Positions 37,790-46,885 are shown, counted from the stretch's first letter. The stretch: 64,000 nucleotides of DNA from DAOMFB01 sp963801475 (GCA_963801475.1 CAWDEX010000001.1:434001-498000); one strand, 5' to 3'. Notes: generated by a model not told the origin, from the letters alone. Numbers and translations: made by a program.

Positions 37790-40700
37790 GTGAAGGGATT
37801 CGCCGCTCTCGTCCTCACCCCCCTCCTCGCCCTCGCCGCCCCGGCGCAGAAACCCGCGAAGAGCGCTGCCTCCGGGGGTGCGACCGGAGCGGAGGCGACG
37901 TTGTCGGCGCAGATGGAAGGGCTCTCGTTCCGCTCCATCGGTCCCTTCCGGGGAGGCCGCGTCGTGGCGGTGGCCGGCGTCGTCGGAAAGCCGCTGACCT
38001 ACTACTTCGGCGGCACCGGCGGCGGCGTCTTCCGGACGGCGGACGGCGGCCAGAGCTGGGAGCCGGTCTCGGACAAGTTCTTCAGGACCGGCTCGGTCGG
38101 CGCGATCGCGGTAGCCGAATCCGACCCGAACGTGATCTACGCGGGGATGGGAGAGTCCTGCATCCGCGGGAACACCTCTCACGGCGACGGCGTCTGGAAG
38201 TCGACCGACGCCGGAAAGACGTGGAAAAATGTCGGCCTCCCGGACACGCAGCAGATTTCCACGGTCGTCATCCACCCGAAGAACCCCGACGTCGTCTGGG
38301 TCGCCGCGCTCGGCCACACGTGGGGAGGGAACGCGGAGCGGGGCGTCTTCCGGACGACGGACGGCGGCGCCACGTGGAAGAAGGTCCTCTTCGTGGACGA
38401 CAGGACCGGCGCGAGCGACCTTTCCCTCGACCCGGCAAACCCGCGGATCCTCTACGCCGGCTTCTGGCAGGTGAGCCGCAAGCCGTGGGCTCTCGAGAGC
38501 GGCGGCTCGGGCTCGGGACTCTGGAAGTCGGCGGACGGCGGCGACACCTGGAAGAAGCTCGCCGGCGGCCTCCCGGAGGGGATCGTCGGAAAGATCTGCG
38601 TCGCGGTCTCACCGGCGCGGTCCGAGCGCGTCTGGGCGATGGTCGAGGCCGAGAAGGGGGGCCTCTTCCGCTCCGACGACGCCGGGGAGAAGTGGACCCG
38701 CGTGAACGACGAGAACAAGCTCCGCCAACGGGCCTGGTACTACTCGCACGTCGTCGCCGACCCGAAGAGCGCCGACACGGTCTACGTCCTGAACGTCCAG
38801 TTCCAGAAGTCGGCCGACGGCGGCAAGACCTTTGTCGCCGTCCGGACCCCGCACGGCGACAACCACGCCCTCTGGATCGACCCGTCCGACCCGAACCGGA
38901 TGATCGAGGGGAACGACGGGGGAGCGACCGTCAGCGTCGACGGCGGGCGGACCTGGTCCACCGTCCTGAACCAGCCGACGGCGCAGTTCTACCGCGTCGT
39001 CACGGATGACCGCGTCCCGTACCGCATCTACGGAGCGCAGCAGGACAACACGACCGTCTCCATCGCGAGCCGGACCCGCGGGTTCGGCATCGGTCTGACC
39101 GACTGGTACGACGTCGGGGGGTGCGAGAGCGGCTGGATCGCCCCGGACCCCAGGGACCCCGACATCGTCTACGCGGGCTGCTACGGCGGCTCCATCACGC
39201 GGTACGACCACCGGACGGGCGAGGAACGGGAAATCGTCGCCTGGCCGCAGCTCGCCGTGGGGCAGGCCGCGAAGGACCTGAAGTACCGCTTCCAGTGGAA
39301 CGCGCCGATCCTCGTCTCGCCGCACGACTCGAAGGTCCTGTACCACGCGGCGCAGAAGCTCCTGAAGTCGACGGACGAGGGGCGCAGCTGGACTGAGATC
39401 AGCCCCGACCTGACGCGGAACGACCCGGCGAAGCAGCAGAAGTCCGGCGGGCCGATCACGAAGGACGACACCGGCGTCGAGGTCTACGACGTCATCTTCG
39501 CGCTCGCCGAGACGCCGGGCGAACCGGGAGTGATCTGGGCCGGGACCGACGACGGCCTCGTGCAGCTCACGCGCGACGGCGGGAAGACCTGGTCGAACGT
39601 GACTCCGAAAGGGATTCCGGATTGGATCCAGATCAACTCGATCGAGCTCTCGCCGCACGAAAAGGGGACCGCGTACGTCGCGGCGACGATGTACAAGCAC
39701 GACGACTTCCGGCCGTACCTCTACCGGACGAACGACTACGGGAAGAGCTGGACGAAGATCGTCGCCGGGATCCCCGAGACGGCCTTCACCCGCGTCGTCC
39801 GCGAGGACCCCGTCCGGCGCGGGCTGCTGTACGCCGGGACCGAGACGGGGCTCTACGTCTCCTTCGACGACGGCGGGAGCTGGCAGCCCTTCCAGCGGAA
39901 CCTCCCCGTCGTCCCGGTCACCGACCTCACGGTCAAGAACGACGACCTCGTCGTGGCCACGCAGGGGCGCTCGTTCTGGATCCTGGACGACGTCTCCCCG
40001 CTCCGCACTTGGAAGCCCGAGATCGCGTCGAAGGACCTCTACCTCTTCCCGTCGTCGCCTGCGATCCGGATGGCGGGAGGGGGCGCCTGGTGGATGGAGG
40101 GCGAAGTCGGGCCGCGCGGCGTCGGTGCCAATCCGCCGAACGGCGTCTTCGTCTACTACTGGCTGAAGGAGAAGCCGGTCGAGAAGCCGAAAGGGAAGGA
40201 CGTCGTCACGATCGAGATCCTCGACGGCGACACGGTTCTCCGGACCTTCACGAGCGAGAAGCCCCCCGAGCCGGGCGAGGGGACGCCGCCGCCCGACGAG
40301 AGCCGCGAGCGGCCGCTCGAGCCGAAGCAGGGGCTGAACCGCTTCGTCTGGGACATGCGGATGCTGAAGGCCCAGCTCGTCCCGAAGGCCGTCGTCTGGG
40401 GGAACACCCAGGGGCCGAAGGTCGCGCCGGGAACCTACACGGTGCGGCTGAAGAAAGGGGAGACCGTTCTGGCCGGGAAGATCGAGGTGAAGCCGCACCC
40501 CGGCCTGAAGGTCTCCGAGGCCGATCTCGCCGCACAGGCCGCCTTCCTGCGCGACGTCCGCGACCGGATCACCGACGTGCACCAGGCGGTGCTCCGGATT
40601 CGCGACGTGAAGGCGCAGACGAAGGAGGTGGCTTCCCGCGCCGAGAAGCTCGGGAAGAAGGAGCCGGTCGCGGCGAAGGCCAAGGCGCTGACGGAGAAGC

Positions 40701-40996
40701 TGACCGCTGTCGAGGAGAAGCTCGTCAACCCGAAGCTCAAGTCGTCGCAGGACGTTCTCAACTTCGCGCCGGCCCTCGACCACCAGTTCGTCGGCATCGC
40801 CTCGGCCGCGTCGAGCGCCGACGGCGCGCCGCGCCCGGCGGAGACGGCCTACTACGCCGAGCTGAAGGCGAAGCTGGACACCGTCCTCGCCGAGGTGAAC
40901 GGCCTCTTCGAGAAGGACCTCTCCGAGTTCAACGCCGCCGTCCGCGACGCGGGGATCCCCCCCGTGTCGGTTCTGCCGAAGAGCGAAAAGAAGTGA
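37790..40996 (+). CDS. Secreted VPS10/BNR-repeat protein, second paralog
   Basis: 1,068 residues. The GTG start follows GAAGGAGA and begins a signal peptide (FAALVLTPLLALAAPAQ). The propeller with Asp-box repeats (TADGGQSW, STDAGKTW, TTDGGATW, SADGGDTW, SDDAGEKW) aligns along nearly its whole length with the first paralog, including GLSFRSIGPFRGGRVVAV and the C-terminal coiled coil (KAQTKEVASRAEKLGKKE). The acidic loop is Pro-rich here (PPEPGEGTPPPDE). Predicted periplasmic or surface. Its stop overlaps the PEBP gene start (GTGA). Confidence 0.86.
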   Translation: MKGFAALVLTPLLALAAPAQKPAKSAASGGATGAEATLSAQMEGLSFRSIGPFRGGRVVAVAGVVGKPLTYYFGGTGGGVFRTADGGQSWEPVSDKFFRTGSVGAIAVAESDPNVIYAGMGESCIRGNTSHGDGVWKSTDAGKTWKNVGLPDTQQISTVVIHPKNPDVVWVAALGHTWGGNAERGVFRTTDGGATWKKVLFVDDRTGASDLSLDPANPRILYAGFWQVSRKPWALESGGSGSGLWKSADGGDTWKKLAGGLPEGIVGKICVAVSPARSERVWAMVEAEKGGLFRSDDAGEKWTRVNDENKLRQRAWYYSHVVADPKSADTVYVLNVQFQKSADGGKTFVAVRTPHGDNHALWIDPSDPNRMIEGNDGGATVSVDGGRTWSTVLNQPTAQFYRVVTDDRVPYRIYGAQQDNTTVSIASRTRGFGIGLTDWYDVGGCESGWIAPDPRDPDIVYAGCYGGSITRYDHRTGEEREIVAWPQLAVGQAAKDLKYRFQWNAPILVSPHDSKVLYHAAQKLLKSTDEGRSWTEISPDLTRNDPAKQQKSGGPITKDDTGVEVYDVIFALAETPGEPGVIWAGTDDGLVQLTRDGGKTWSNVTPKGIPDWIQINSIELSPHEKGTAYVAATMYKHDDFRPYLYRTNDYGKSWTKIVAGIPETAFTRVVREDPVRRGLLYAGTETGLYVSFDDGGSWQPFQRNLPVVPVTDLTVKNDDLVVATQGRSFWILDDVSPLRTWKPEIASKDLYLFPSSPAIRMAGGGAWWMEGEVGPRGVGANPPNGVFVYYWLKEKPVEKPKGKDVVTIEILDGDTVLRTFTSEKPPEPGEGTPPPDESRERPLEPKQGLNRFVWDMRMLKAQLVPKAVVWGNTQGPKVAPGTYTVRLKKGETVLAGKIEVKPHPGLKVSEADLAAQAAFLRDVRDRITDVHQAVLRIRDVKAQTKEVASRAEKLGKKEPVAAKAKALTEKLTAVEEKLVNPKLKSSQDVLNFAPALDHQFVGIASAASSADGAPRPAETAYYAELKAKLDTVLAEVNGLFEKDLSEFNAAVRDAGIPPVSVLPKSEKK

Positions 40997-41538
40997 AACG
41001 TCTCCACCCATCGTCCGTGGCCGTGCTGTTCGCGGCGGCCCTGGCCACCGCCGCGGAGGGTCCCTCCATGCAGATCACGTCACCCGCGTTCGCGAACAAC
41101 GGGTCCATTCCGACGAAGCACACCTGCGAAGGTCCGGACGTCTCCCCGGCGCTCGCCTGGTCGGGCGCGCCGGCGGGGACGAAGTCGTTCGCCCTCGTCG
41201 TCGACGACCCCGACGCCCCCGACCCGGCGGCACCGAAGATGACGTGGGTCCACTGGGTCCTCTACGACGTCCCGCCGGCGGTCCCGGGGCTTCCCGAGGC
41301 GGTCGCTCCGGCAAGCCTCCCGAAGGGGACGCTGGAGGGGGTCAACGACTGGAAGCGGACCGGATACGGAGGCCCCTGCCCGCCGATCGGCCGCCACCGG
41401 TACTACTTCAAGCTCTACGCGCTCGACGCGGTCCTCCCCGACCTCGGCAAGCCGACGAAGGCGAAGCTCGAGGGCGCGATGAAGGGGCACGTTCTCGCCG
41501 AAGCGCAGCTGATGGGGACGTACCAGAAGGGGAGATAG
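40993..41538 (+). CDS. Exported PEBP-family protein (YbhB/YbcL-like)
   Basis: 181 residues. The GTG start overlaps the previous stop, so translation is probably coupled to the VPS10 gene. Short signal-like N-terminus (VAVLFAAALATAAEG). Bacterial PEBP motifs: FALVVDDPDAPD, WVHWVLYDVP, and GPCPPIGRHRYYFKLYALD form the ligand-binding pocket. Bacterial members are small binding proteins of unknown ligand. Length and motifs fit. Confidence 0.86.
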   Translation: MKRLHPSSVAVLFAAALATAAEGPSMQITSPAFANNGSIPTKHTCEGPDVSPALAWSGAPAGTKSFALVVDDPDAPDPAAPKMTWVHWVLYDVPPAVPGLPEAVAPASLPKGTLEGVNDWKRTGYGGPCPPIGRHRYYFKLYALDAVLPDLGKPTKAKLEGAMKGHVLAEAQLMGTYQKGR

Positions 41539-41765
41539 AAGCGCCGACGCTGCGCCGGAACGATCTAATCCGTTTCGGAGGACATCTGCATCCCCCACCC
41601 GAGAGAGATTGCGCCTCCCGGTAGCGTTTCTTCCTGGAAGATCTCACGGACCATTCCGAATTACCTTTGGCATCGCCGCTTCTGTCCAGCGCTGAAGCTA
41701 CTGGTCGGGGGCGACCATTGCGTGACCGGTGGCACAGACAATCCTCCCAATCGACTCGAAGATTC

Positions 41766-42716
41766 ATGCGCATGAAGGCGCTCGTCGGGAAATCGCTCCG
41801 TCCGGTGGGGGGTGGTTTGAAGCGGGCCTGTCTCCTGCTCGCCGGCCTCGCAGCGGTCACCCTGCTGTCTGTCGTCGCCTGCGAGAACAAGTCGCCGACT
41901 GAGGCGGTTGATCCCACGCCGACCCCGACGCCCACACGGACGTCGACCCCCCCCTCTTCCCTGACTCCGACGAGCCTCCCCACCACCCCCACGGCGACGC
42001 CGGCCGTTTCTTCCACGCCGACTCCGACCGCAACGCCCACATCGACCCAGACTCCAACGTCACCTCCCGGGGCGACCTCGACACCGACGCCGACGAACAC
42101 GCCGACCCAGACACCGACGTCGCCCCCCGGGGCGACCTCAACGCCGACGCCGACGCGCACCTCCACGCCGACGCGGACACCGACGTCACCTCCCGGGGCA
42201 ACCTCGACGCCTACACCGACGCCGACGTCAACGCCGACTCAGACACCGACGTCACCCCCCGGGGCGACCTCGACGCCGACACCGACGCCAACGTTAACGC
42301 CGACTCAGACGCCCACGTCGCCCCCTGCGGCAACTTCTACGCCCACACGCACACCGACCTCGACGCCGACCTCCACGCCGACACCGCCCCCGCCAACTCC
42401 GACGCCGACTCCGACCCGGACGCCGACTCCCGCGGGGGTGACGTTGAGCTCCTTGCAGTCGACGATCTTCACGCCGAGCTGCACCAACTGTCACGACGGG
42501 CCGGGGGGAGATGCCGGGATGGATCTCCGCGCCGGACAGTCCTACTCGAACCTCGTCAACGTGCCGGCGACGACGCAATCCGGGATCAGGGTGATTCCTT
42601 TCAACCCCGACCAGAGTGTCCTCGTGCTGAAGCTTGCGGGCGGCCACCGCAACGTCTCGGCCACCAACCAGAACAACATCAAGAGCTGGATCTCGGCAGG
42701 GGCGCTGAACAACTAG
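41766..42716 (+). CDS. Lipoprotein with Thr/Pro repeat stalk and c-type haem domain
   Basis: 316 residues. N-terminal lipobox-like end of a hydrophobic segment (AGLAAVTLLSVVACENK), then a stalk of about 170 residues made of Thr, Pro and Ser with repeats, then a compact domain with a haem site CTNCH (STIFTPSCTNCHDGPGG) and a late GGHRNVSATNQNNIKSWISA. Looks like a surface-anchored monohaem cytochrome held off the membrane by a flexible spacer. The ATG gives the lipoprotein signal; a second ATG lies 6 nt on. The 227-nt region before it (41539-41765) is less GC-rich and I see nothing else in it. Confidence 0.78.
   Translation: MRMKALVGKSLRPVGGGLKRACLLLAGLAAVTLLSVVACENKSPTEAVDPTPTPTPTRTSTPPSSLTPTSLPTTPTATPAVSSTPTPTATPTSTQTPTSPPGATSTPTPTNTPTQTPTSPPGATSTPTPTRTSTPTRTPTSPPGATSTPTPTPTSTPTQTPTSPPGATSTPTPTPTLTPTQTPTSPPAATSTPTRTPTSTPTSTPTPPPPTPTPTPTRTPTPAGVTLSSLQSTIFTPSCTNCHDGPGGDAGMDLRAGQSYSNLVNVPATTQSGIRVIPFNPDQSVLVLKLAGGHRNVSATNQNNIKSWISAGALNN
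42048..42371 (+). repeat. In-frame Thr/Pro minisatellite
   Basis: Five units, the first of 60 bp and the rest about 66 bp, each coding TPTSPPGATSTPTP with small changes (PPAATS in the last). Units keep frame, so copy number can change without breaking the lipoprotein. Not a CRISPR: units are adjacent and coding. Confidence 0.85.
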
Positions 42717-42731
42717 GAGCGGCGGGCCTTC

Positions 42732-43676
42732 TCAGGGCTGCGGGCGCTTCGAGACGTGCGGTCGTACCCGCCGCTCGACCTTGGACTCCTCCATCTCCTC
42801 GAGCGTCTTCGGCCAGTCGCCCCTGAGAAGGCGCGAGAGGGAGCGGTCCGCGAGAAGCCGGCCCCCGGTCTGGCAGGTCGGGCAGTAGTTCGTCTCGTTC
42901 TCCGCGTAGACGATCCGCTGGACGTCGGTGCCGCACTCGGGACAGGGCTTCCCGAACTTCCCGTGGACGGCCATCTCCTCGCGGAAGGCCGTCACCTTCT
43001 CCGGGAACGAGTCGCCCGCCTCGAGCCGGAGGCGGCTCGTCCACTCGACGAGCGTCAGCGTCGCCGCGTCGAAGAGGCGGGCGATCTCCGCTTCCGTCAG
43101 CTTCCGCGTCAGGGCGACGGGGGAGAGGCGGGCCTGGTGGAGGATCTCGTCCGAGTAGGCGTTGCCGATCCCCGAGAAGAGGCGCGGATCGGTCAGGGCG
43201 CGCTTCAGCGTGTGGTTCTCCATCGTCAGGGCCGTCCGGAACGACGACAGGTCGGCTTCGAGCACCTCCAGACCGCCGGGGTCGAGGGCGGCGAGCGACT
43301 CGATCCCCTGGACGAGGCGGATCCAGGCCCTCTTCTTCGGGCTTGCCTCGGTCAGGAGGAGCGTCCCTCCGTTGAAGTCGAGGGCCGCGAGGCCGAGCTT
43401 CCCCGGGATCGCCGCGGGAGGGAGCCCCGGCTTCCACCGGAGCCGTCCCGCGACCATCAGGTGGATCGCGAGGTAGAGATCGCCGTCGAGGGCGATGACG
43501 ATCCGCTTCCCCATCCGGCGGACGGACAGGACCATCCGCCCCTCGGCTTCGGTGAGCGGCGGGGCGACCGACCGGAGGACGAAGGGGCTCCGGAGACGGA
43601 CGCGCCGGAGGGCCGACCCGGCCAGCCGGCGGGCCAGCTGCTCGACGTAGACGGATACGTCCGGCAGTTCGGGCAT
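42732..43676 (-). CDS. Fpg/Nei-family DNA glycosylase
   Basis: 314 residues. MPELPDVSVYVEQL gives the catalytic N-terminal Pro and Glu. HLMVAGRL is the beta-sandwich Lys/Met loop region. GIGNAYSDEILHQARLSP is the helix-two-turn-helix. The C-terminal zinc finger has CPECG and CPTC. The finger ends in GRLLADRSLSRLLRG. It excises oxidised bases and cleaves the strand. TATTCT lies 8 nt before the ATG on the minus strand. It was originally head-to-head with the kinase now at 46865. Fpg versus Nei substrate choice is not decided. Confidence 0.85.
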   Translation of the reverse strand: MPELPDVSVYVEQLARRLAGSALRRVRLRSPFVLRSVAPPLTEAEGRMVLSVRRMGKRIVIALDGDLYLAIHLMVAGRLRWKPGLPPAAIPGKLGLAALDFNGGTLLLTEASPKKRAWIRLVQGIESLAALDPGGLEVLEADLSSFRTALTMENHTLKRALTDPRLFSGIGNAYSDEILHQARLSPVALTRKLTEAEIARLFDAATLTLVEWTSRLRLEAGDSFPEKVTAFREEMAVHGKFGKPCPECGTDVQRIVYAENETNYCPTCQTGGRLLADRSLSRLLRGDWPKTLEEMEESKVERRVRPHVSKRPQP

Positions 43677-43716
43677 TTCCGGCGAGAATAAGCCCGTGCC
43701 GAAGATTCTCTGCCGC
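43624..43716. repeat. 93-bp direct repeat, left copy (fpg/kinase junction)
   Basis: Covers the first codons of the glycosylase on the minus strand, the shared promoter and the first seven codons of the kinase on the plus strand (GTG at 43696, reading VPKILCRA then stop at 43720-43722). The right copy is at 46793-46885; they differ at about six positions. Together they flank a 3.1-kb segment carrying the M4 protease. Confidence 0.88.
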
Positions 43717-43747
43717 GCCTGACCGCTGAGTCCCGAAGCATGAAGAA

Positions 43748-43771
43748 GGGGGCGCCCTCGCGGGCGCCCCC
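43748..43771 (-). terminator. Hairpin terminator after the M4 protease gene
   Basis: A perfect 10-bp GC stem (GGGGGCGCCC / GGGCGCCCCC) with a TCGC loop, about 40 nt beyond the protease stop. On the minus strand it is followed by CTTCTTC. Confidence 0.65.
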
Positions 43772-43811
43772 CAAGGTCCGACGCCGGGATCCGCCCCGGC
43801 TCAGCGCGCGG

Positions 43812-46625
43812 CTAGTGGCACTTGTAAACCATCAAGTCGTCGATGTACCAGCCGAACGCACCGCCGCAACCGTCGGTTCCGATGTCGAACCGAAGCCTGA
43901 TCTTGTCTTTCGGCTTCGCGTACGGGGCGAGGTTGACGATCGAGCGTCCCCATGAGCCGGAGACTGCGCCTCCATCGGCTCCTGTGAACGCGGGTTGGCC
44001 CGCGAGTGGGTTGGTGTTGCCTTGGGCGGCGGTGAAGAGCGTCGTGTTGTAAGGGTTGTAGACGAAATCGGTGGCCTGGACGAGCTGCCACGGGCCGCCG
44101 TTCACGCTGATCCTCAGGTTTCCACCGTCCCAGCCAGCCTCCGTCGCCACCCAGTGATCGAAGGTGAGCATGAGATCCGTGATGGAAGCCGGGATCGTGA
44201 TCTGCGGGCTGTCGAGGTGCAGCACCCCCGACTCGTCTCCGCCGGGTGCGCAGGTGCCGATGTTGGGATCAACGCCGAAGAAGGCACGGCCCGCACGGCC
44301 GTCCGGCAGATCGGACACGACCTGCCAGTCGCGCGGCGTGAAATCGGCGGGGAACACCGCCGTGTGGCTGACGCTCCAGCGGGCGGATGACGAGTCGCCG
44401 CTGTCGAAGGTGTCATGGAAGAGCTGCGTGGCGAAGCCTCCCGCCTCGCACAGCGGCGGCGGGTTCTGGGCCAGGAGCGGCTGGAAGTTGCACTGCGTCG
44501 GCGGGTTTCTCAGCTCGACCGCGAGGGCGGCCTTGGCCACCTGGGCGCAGTCAGAGGCGCTGATGATCTGGCCCGAGGGTAAGCCGGTCGAGAGATCGGC
44601 CAGGTTCGCACCGATCAAGTCGGAGCAGGACTGGTCGAGGGCGTCGGCGTGGTCGGCGAAGTCGCTGGCCGGCCCCTGGTAGACGTCCATGGCCCGGAAG
44701 TAGATGTGGGCCGCCTTGGTCAGGCCGATGCCGCTGATCGTCTGGCCGTTGTAGGTCCCGCCGTCGACGAGCAGAGCGTAAGCGTGGTTCGGAACGCCCG
44801 AATTCGTGTGCACCCCGCCCCCGTCCGCGGTCGAGCATGTGTACTCGAACGTGTCCGACACCTTGCCCGGGTTGCCGAAGCAGCGAGGGCTCCACATGTC
44901 GCGGAGCGGACCGGTGAGGCCGGCAGCGGTGTCGTCTTCGCCGATGAGCCAGCGCACCGAGTTGTCGGTGCCGACGCCCAGGGAGATCGTCGCGCTGGCC
45001 GGCAGGCCGGCCTTGATGGTCGCACCGTCGGCGTTCGTGACTTCGACGCTGGCGATGAGCGTGCTCGCGCCCAGGTTGAGGAGACCTGAGGGGGGAGCCA
45101 CAAAGATGATGGCCGTCGCGCCGGCCGCGAGAGCCCTGGCGGCGCGGGTGCCTGAGCCGCACTCGTTGGCGCCGCTGGGAGTGAGCGTCCAGTCGACGAT
45201 CGCGATCTTGCCGCTGACACCGCTGACGGCACCGCAGGCGCCGGTCGGTTGGAAGGGCGCCGCTGTGGCAACAATAGCCATTGCGGTGGGTCCCACCGTG
45301 AACGGGCGCGGCGGCTCACTCACGGAGGCCCTGGAGAAGTAGCTGCCGGCGGCGCTGCCGCCGGTGATCGTCAGCGTCGGAGGCGGCACTCCGCCAAAGA
45401 CCGAACAGTTGTCCGTTCGCGGACTGTTCGGCGTGTCACCGCCGCGGCCGTTGATGCGGTCGATCGTCTCGCCGAAGATGTCCGAGTAAGACTCGTTCAG
45501 AGCCCCCGGCTGCCACTGGTAGATAAGGCCGTCGGTGTATTGCGTGTAAGCGTGGGTCCACTCGTGACCGGTCACGTCATCGGTCGTGAGGCCCGGGCAG
45601 AACGAGATGAAGGTCCCGTTCCAGGAGGCGTTCGGGCAGGAGTAGCCGCGGTTGAAGATCGAGTCCATTTTCGCGCCAGCGCCGTCGAAGGAGTCGCGGC
45701 CGAACGCATGCGAGAAGAGGTCGTAGGTGTCCTTCGAAGACAGGATCATGTTGTCCGCTTCGGTGCTGGCGGTGGGAAAGGGATTGCCCTCCACCCAAAA
45801 CGGAGAAAGCGGGTAGCTGGGGGGGACGGAAGGCAGGCTCAGGCCGTCGTAGGCCCGCCGGTACAAGCCGTCGTAGATGCCCGTGATCTGGTCCACGAAC
45901 TTGCCCGAATGCGCGTCGATGTAGACGAACTCGCGCACGCTGGAGCCGTCTCCGACTTCCACCTGCCATGCGAGATGGTTCGGGCCGGGAACGCCCTTGG
46001 CCAGGCCTTCGCGATAGACGAGCAGCGCCGTCCCGACCACCGAAAGCTTGCCCGCCTGCCCAAGATCGGTCTCCACCTTCGCCGTCGCCGTCTTGCCGGC
46101 TTCCACAGCGGAAAGCTTGGGGATTGGGTTGACGGTGATCTCGGGGATGAACGTGCCGTTCACGGCCACGAGCTCGTCCGAGGCGTCGAAGTGGGTCTTG
46201 AGCTCGCCCGCGAAGACCGGTACGCCGCGATAGTGCTGCTGGTAGGTAATGTGTGTCCAGCCCTGACCGTCCTTCGCGACACGGACCTCTTTGAGCTCCG
46301 TGGCAGCGCTCACGATCCCGAAGATGCTGCCGTAGGAGTCGAAGAACTCGGCGGCCCGGCTCTTCTTGGCGTCGTCGGTCGCCGCGCGCGCGGCTTGCTT
46401 CTGGAGGCCGAGCTTCTTGCCCGGCGCCGTCCGGGCGAAACGAGCGGCGCCCGTGGCATCGCTAACGCTGACCTGGGCATCGCCGCCGCTGTCCGCGATC
46501 AGACGGGCAATGCCGGCGGGGTCGATGGGCGCGTGCTTTCCCTTGCCGCGCCCTTGGGTCTGCGCTTGGGCCGACAGGGCGATCGACAGGACGACCAGAG
46601 TTACGAGCCGGGTCGTTAGGGTCAT
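43812..46625 (-). CDS. Secreted M4 (thermolysin-family) metalloprotease with PA insert and C-terminal accessory domain
   Basis: 937 residues. Signal peptide (LVTLVVLSIALSAQA), FTP-type propeptide (ITYQQHYRGVPVFAGELKTH), then the M4 catalytic part: GHEWTHAYTQYTDGLIY (HExxH near residue 352), ALNESYSDIFGETIDR with the Glu ligand, and GGVHTNSGVPNHAYALLVDG with the active-site His. A PA domain of about 130 residues (CGAVSGVSGKIAIVDW, ATAIIFVAPPSG) splits the catalytic region. The C-terminus is a beta domain like that of immune-inhibitor-A proteases (GRAFFGVDPN, WVATEAGWDGGNLRISVNGG). ATG follows AAGGAGAG. The gene looks less GC-rich than its neighbours and lies in a segment flanked by direct repeats, so recent insertion is likely. 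Confidence 0.88.
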   Translation of the reverse strand: MTLTTRLVTLVVLSIALSAQAQTQGRGKGKHAPIDPAGIARLIADSGGDAQVSVSDATGAARFARTAPGKKLGLQKQAARAATDDAKKSRAAEFFDSYGSIFGIVSAATELKEVRVAKDGQGWTHITYQQHYRGVPVFAGELKTHFDASDELVAVNGTFIPEITVNPIPKLSAVEAGKTATAKVETDLGQAGKLSVVGTALLVYREGLAKGVPGPNHLAWQVEVGDGSSVREFVYIDAHSGKFVDQITGIYDGLYRRAYDGLSLPSVPPSYPLSPFWVEGNPFPTASTEADNMILSSKDTYDLFSHAFGRDSFDGAGAKMDSIFNRGYSCPNASWNGTFISFCPGLTTDDVTGHEWTHAYTQYTDGLIYQWQPGALNESYSDIFGETIDRINGRGGDTPNSPRTDNCSVFGGVPPPTLTITGGSAAGSYFSRASVSEPPRPFTVGPTAMAIVATAAPFQPTGACGAVSGVSGKIAIVDWTLTPSGANECGSGTRAARALAAGATAIIFVAPPSGLLNLGASTLIASVEVTNADGATIKAGLPASATISLGVGTDNSVRWLIGEDDTAAGLTGPLRDMWSPRCFGNPGKVSDTFEYTCSTADGGGVHTNSGVPNHAYALLVDGGTYNGQTISGIGLTKAAHIYFRAMDVYQGPASDFADHADALDQSCSDLIGANLADLSTGLPSGQIISASDCAQVAKAALAVELRNPPTQCNFQPLLAQNPPPLCEAGGFATQLFHDTFDSGDSSSARWSVSHTAVFPADFTPRDWQVVSDLPDGRAGRAFFGVDPNIGTCAPGGDESGVLHLDSPQITIPASITDLMLTFDHWVATEAGWDGGNLRISVNGGPWQLVQATDFVYNPYNTTLFTAAQGNTNPLAGQPAFTGADGGAVSGSWGRSIVNLAPYAKPKDKIRLRFDIGTDGCGGAFGWYIDDLMVYKCH

Positions 46626-46792
46626 AAGCTCTCCTTATGCGGCGCGAAGGCCGCTGGAAAAGTAGTCCATTAGGAAAGTGACAGTCCCCCCCCCAATGCC
46701 ACGGAAGCTATCGCCCGCCTTTCCGTCGAGTCAAGACAATCTCGGCGATTTCGGCCACCCGAAGACACCCCTCACAGAGGTCCGTCCCGCCA

Positions 46793-46885
46793 AGCCGGCG
46801 GGCAAGATGCTCGACTTAGACCGATACGTCCGGCAGTTCGGGCATTTCCGGCGAGAATAAGCCCGTGCCGAAGATCCTCTGCCGC
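46793..46885. repeat. 93-bp direct repeat, right copy (fpg remnant plus kinase start)
   Basis: Minus strand: a truncated glycosylase start at 46845 reads MPELPDVSV and hits TAA at 46818-46816. Plus strand: GAGAAT lies 6 nt before the functional kinase GTG at 46865. Beyond the repeat the glycosylase sequence does not continue, so this is a broken copy. The rest of 46626-46792 is the protease leader plus sequence in which I see no gene. Confidence 0.87.

Noticed and set aside
38609..41011. 800-codon frame antisense to the second VPS10 gene
   Set aside because: Low-complexity Arg/Asp/Leu translation, mirror of the coding frame; no domain.
41900..42440. Tandem repeats that might be a CRISPR array
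   Set aside because: Units are contiguous, in frame, code for Thr/Pro and lack unique spacers.
46678..46860. Short plus-strand frame before the membrane kinase
   Set aside because: Its second half lies in the 93-bp repeat antisense to the glycosylase remnant; no ribosome site or motif.
43624..46885. Insertion sequence or integron carrying the M4 protease
   Set aside because: No transposase, integrase or terminal inverted repeats; the flanking 93-bp repeats are host gene starts.
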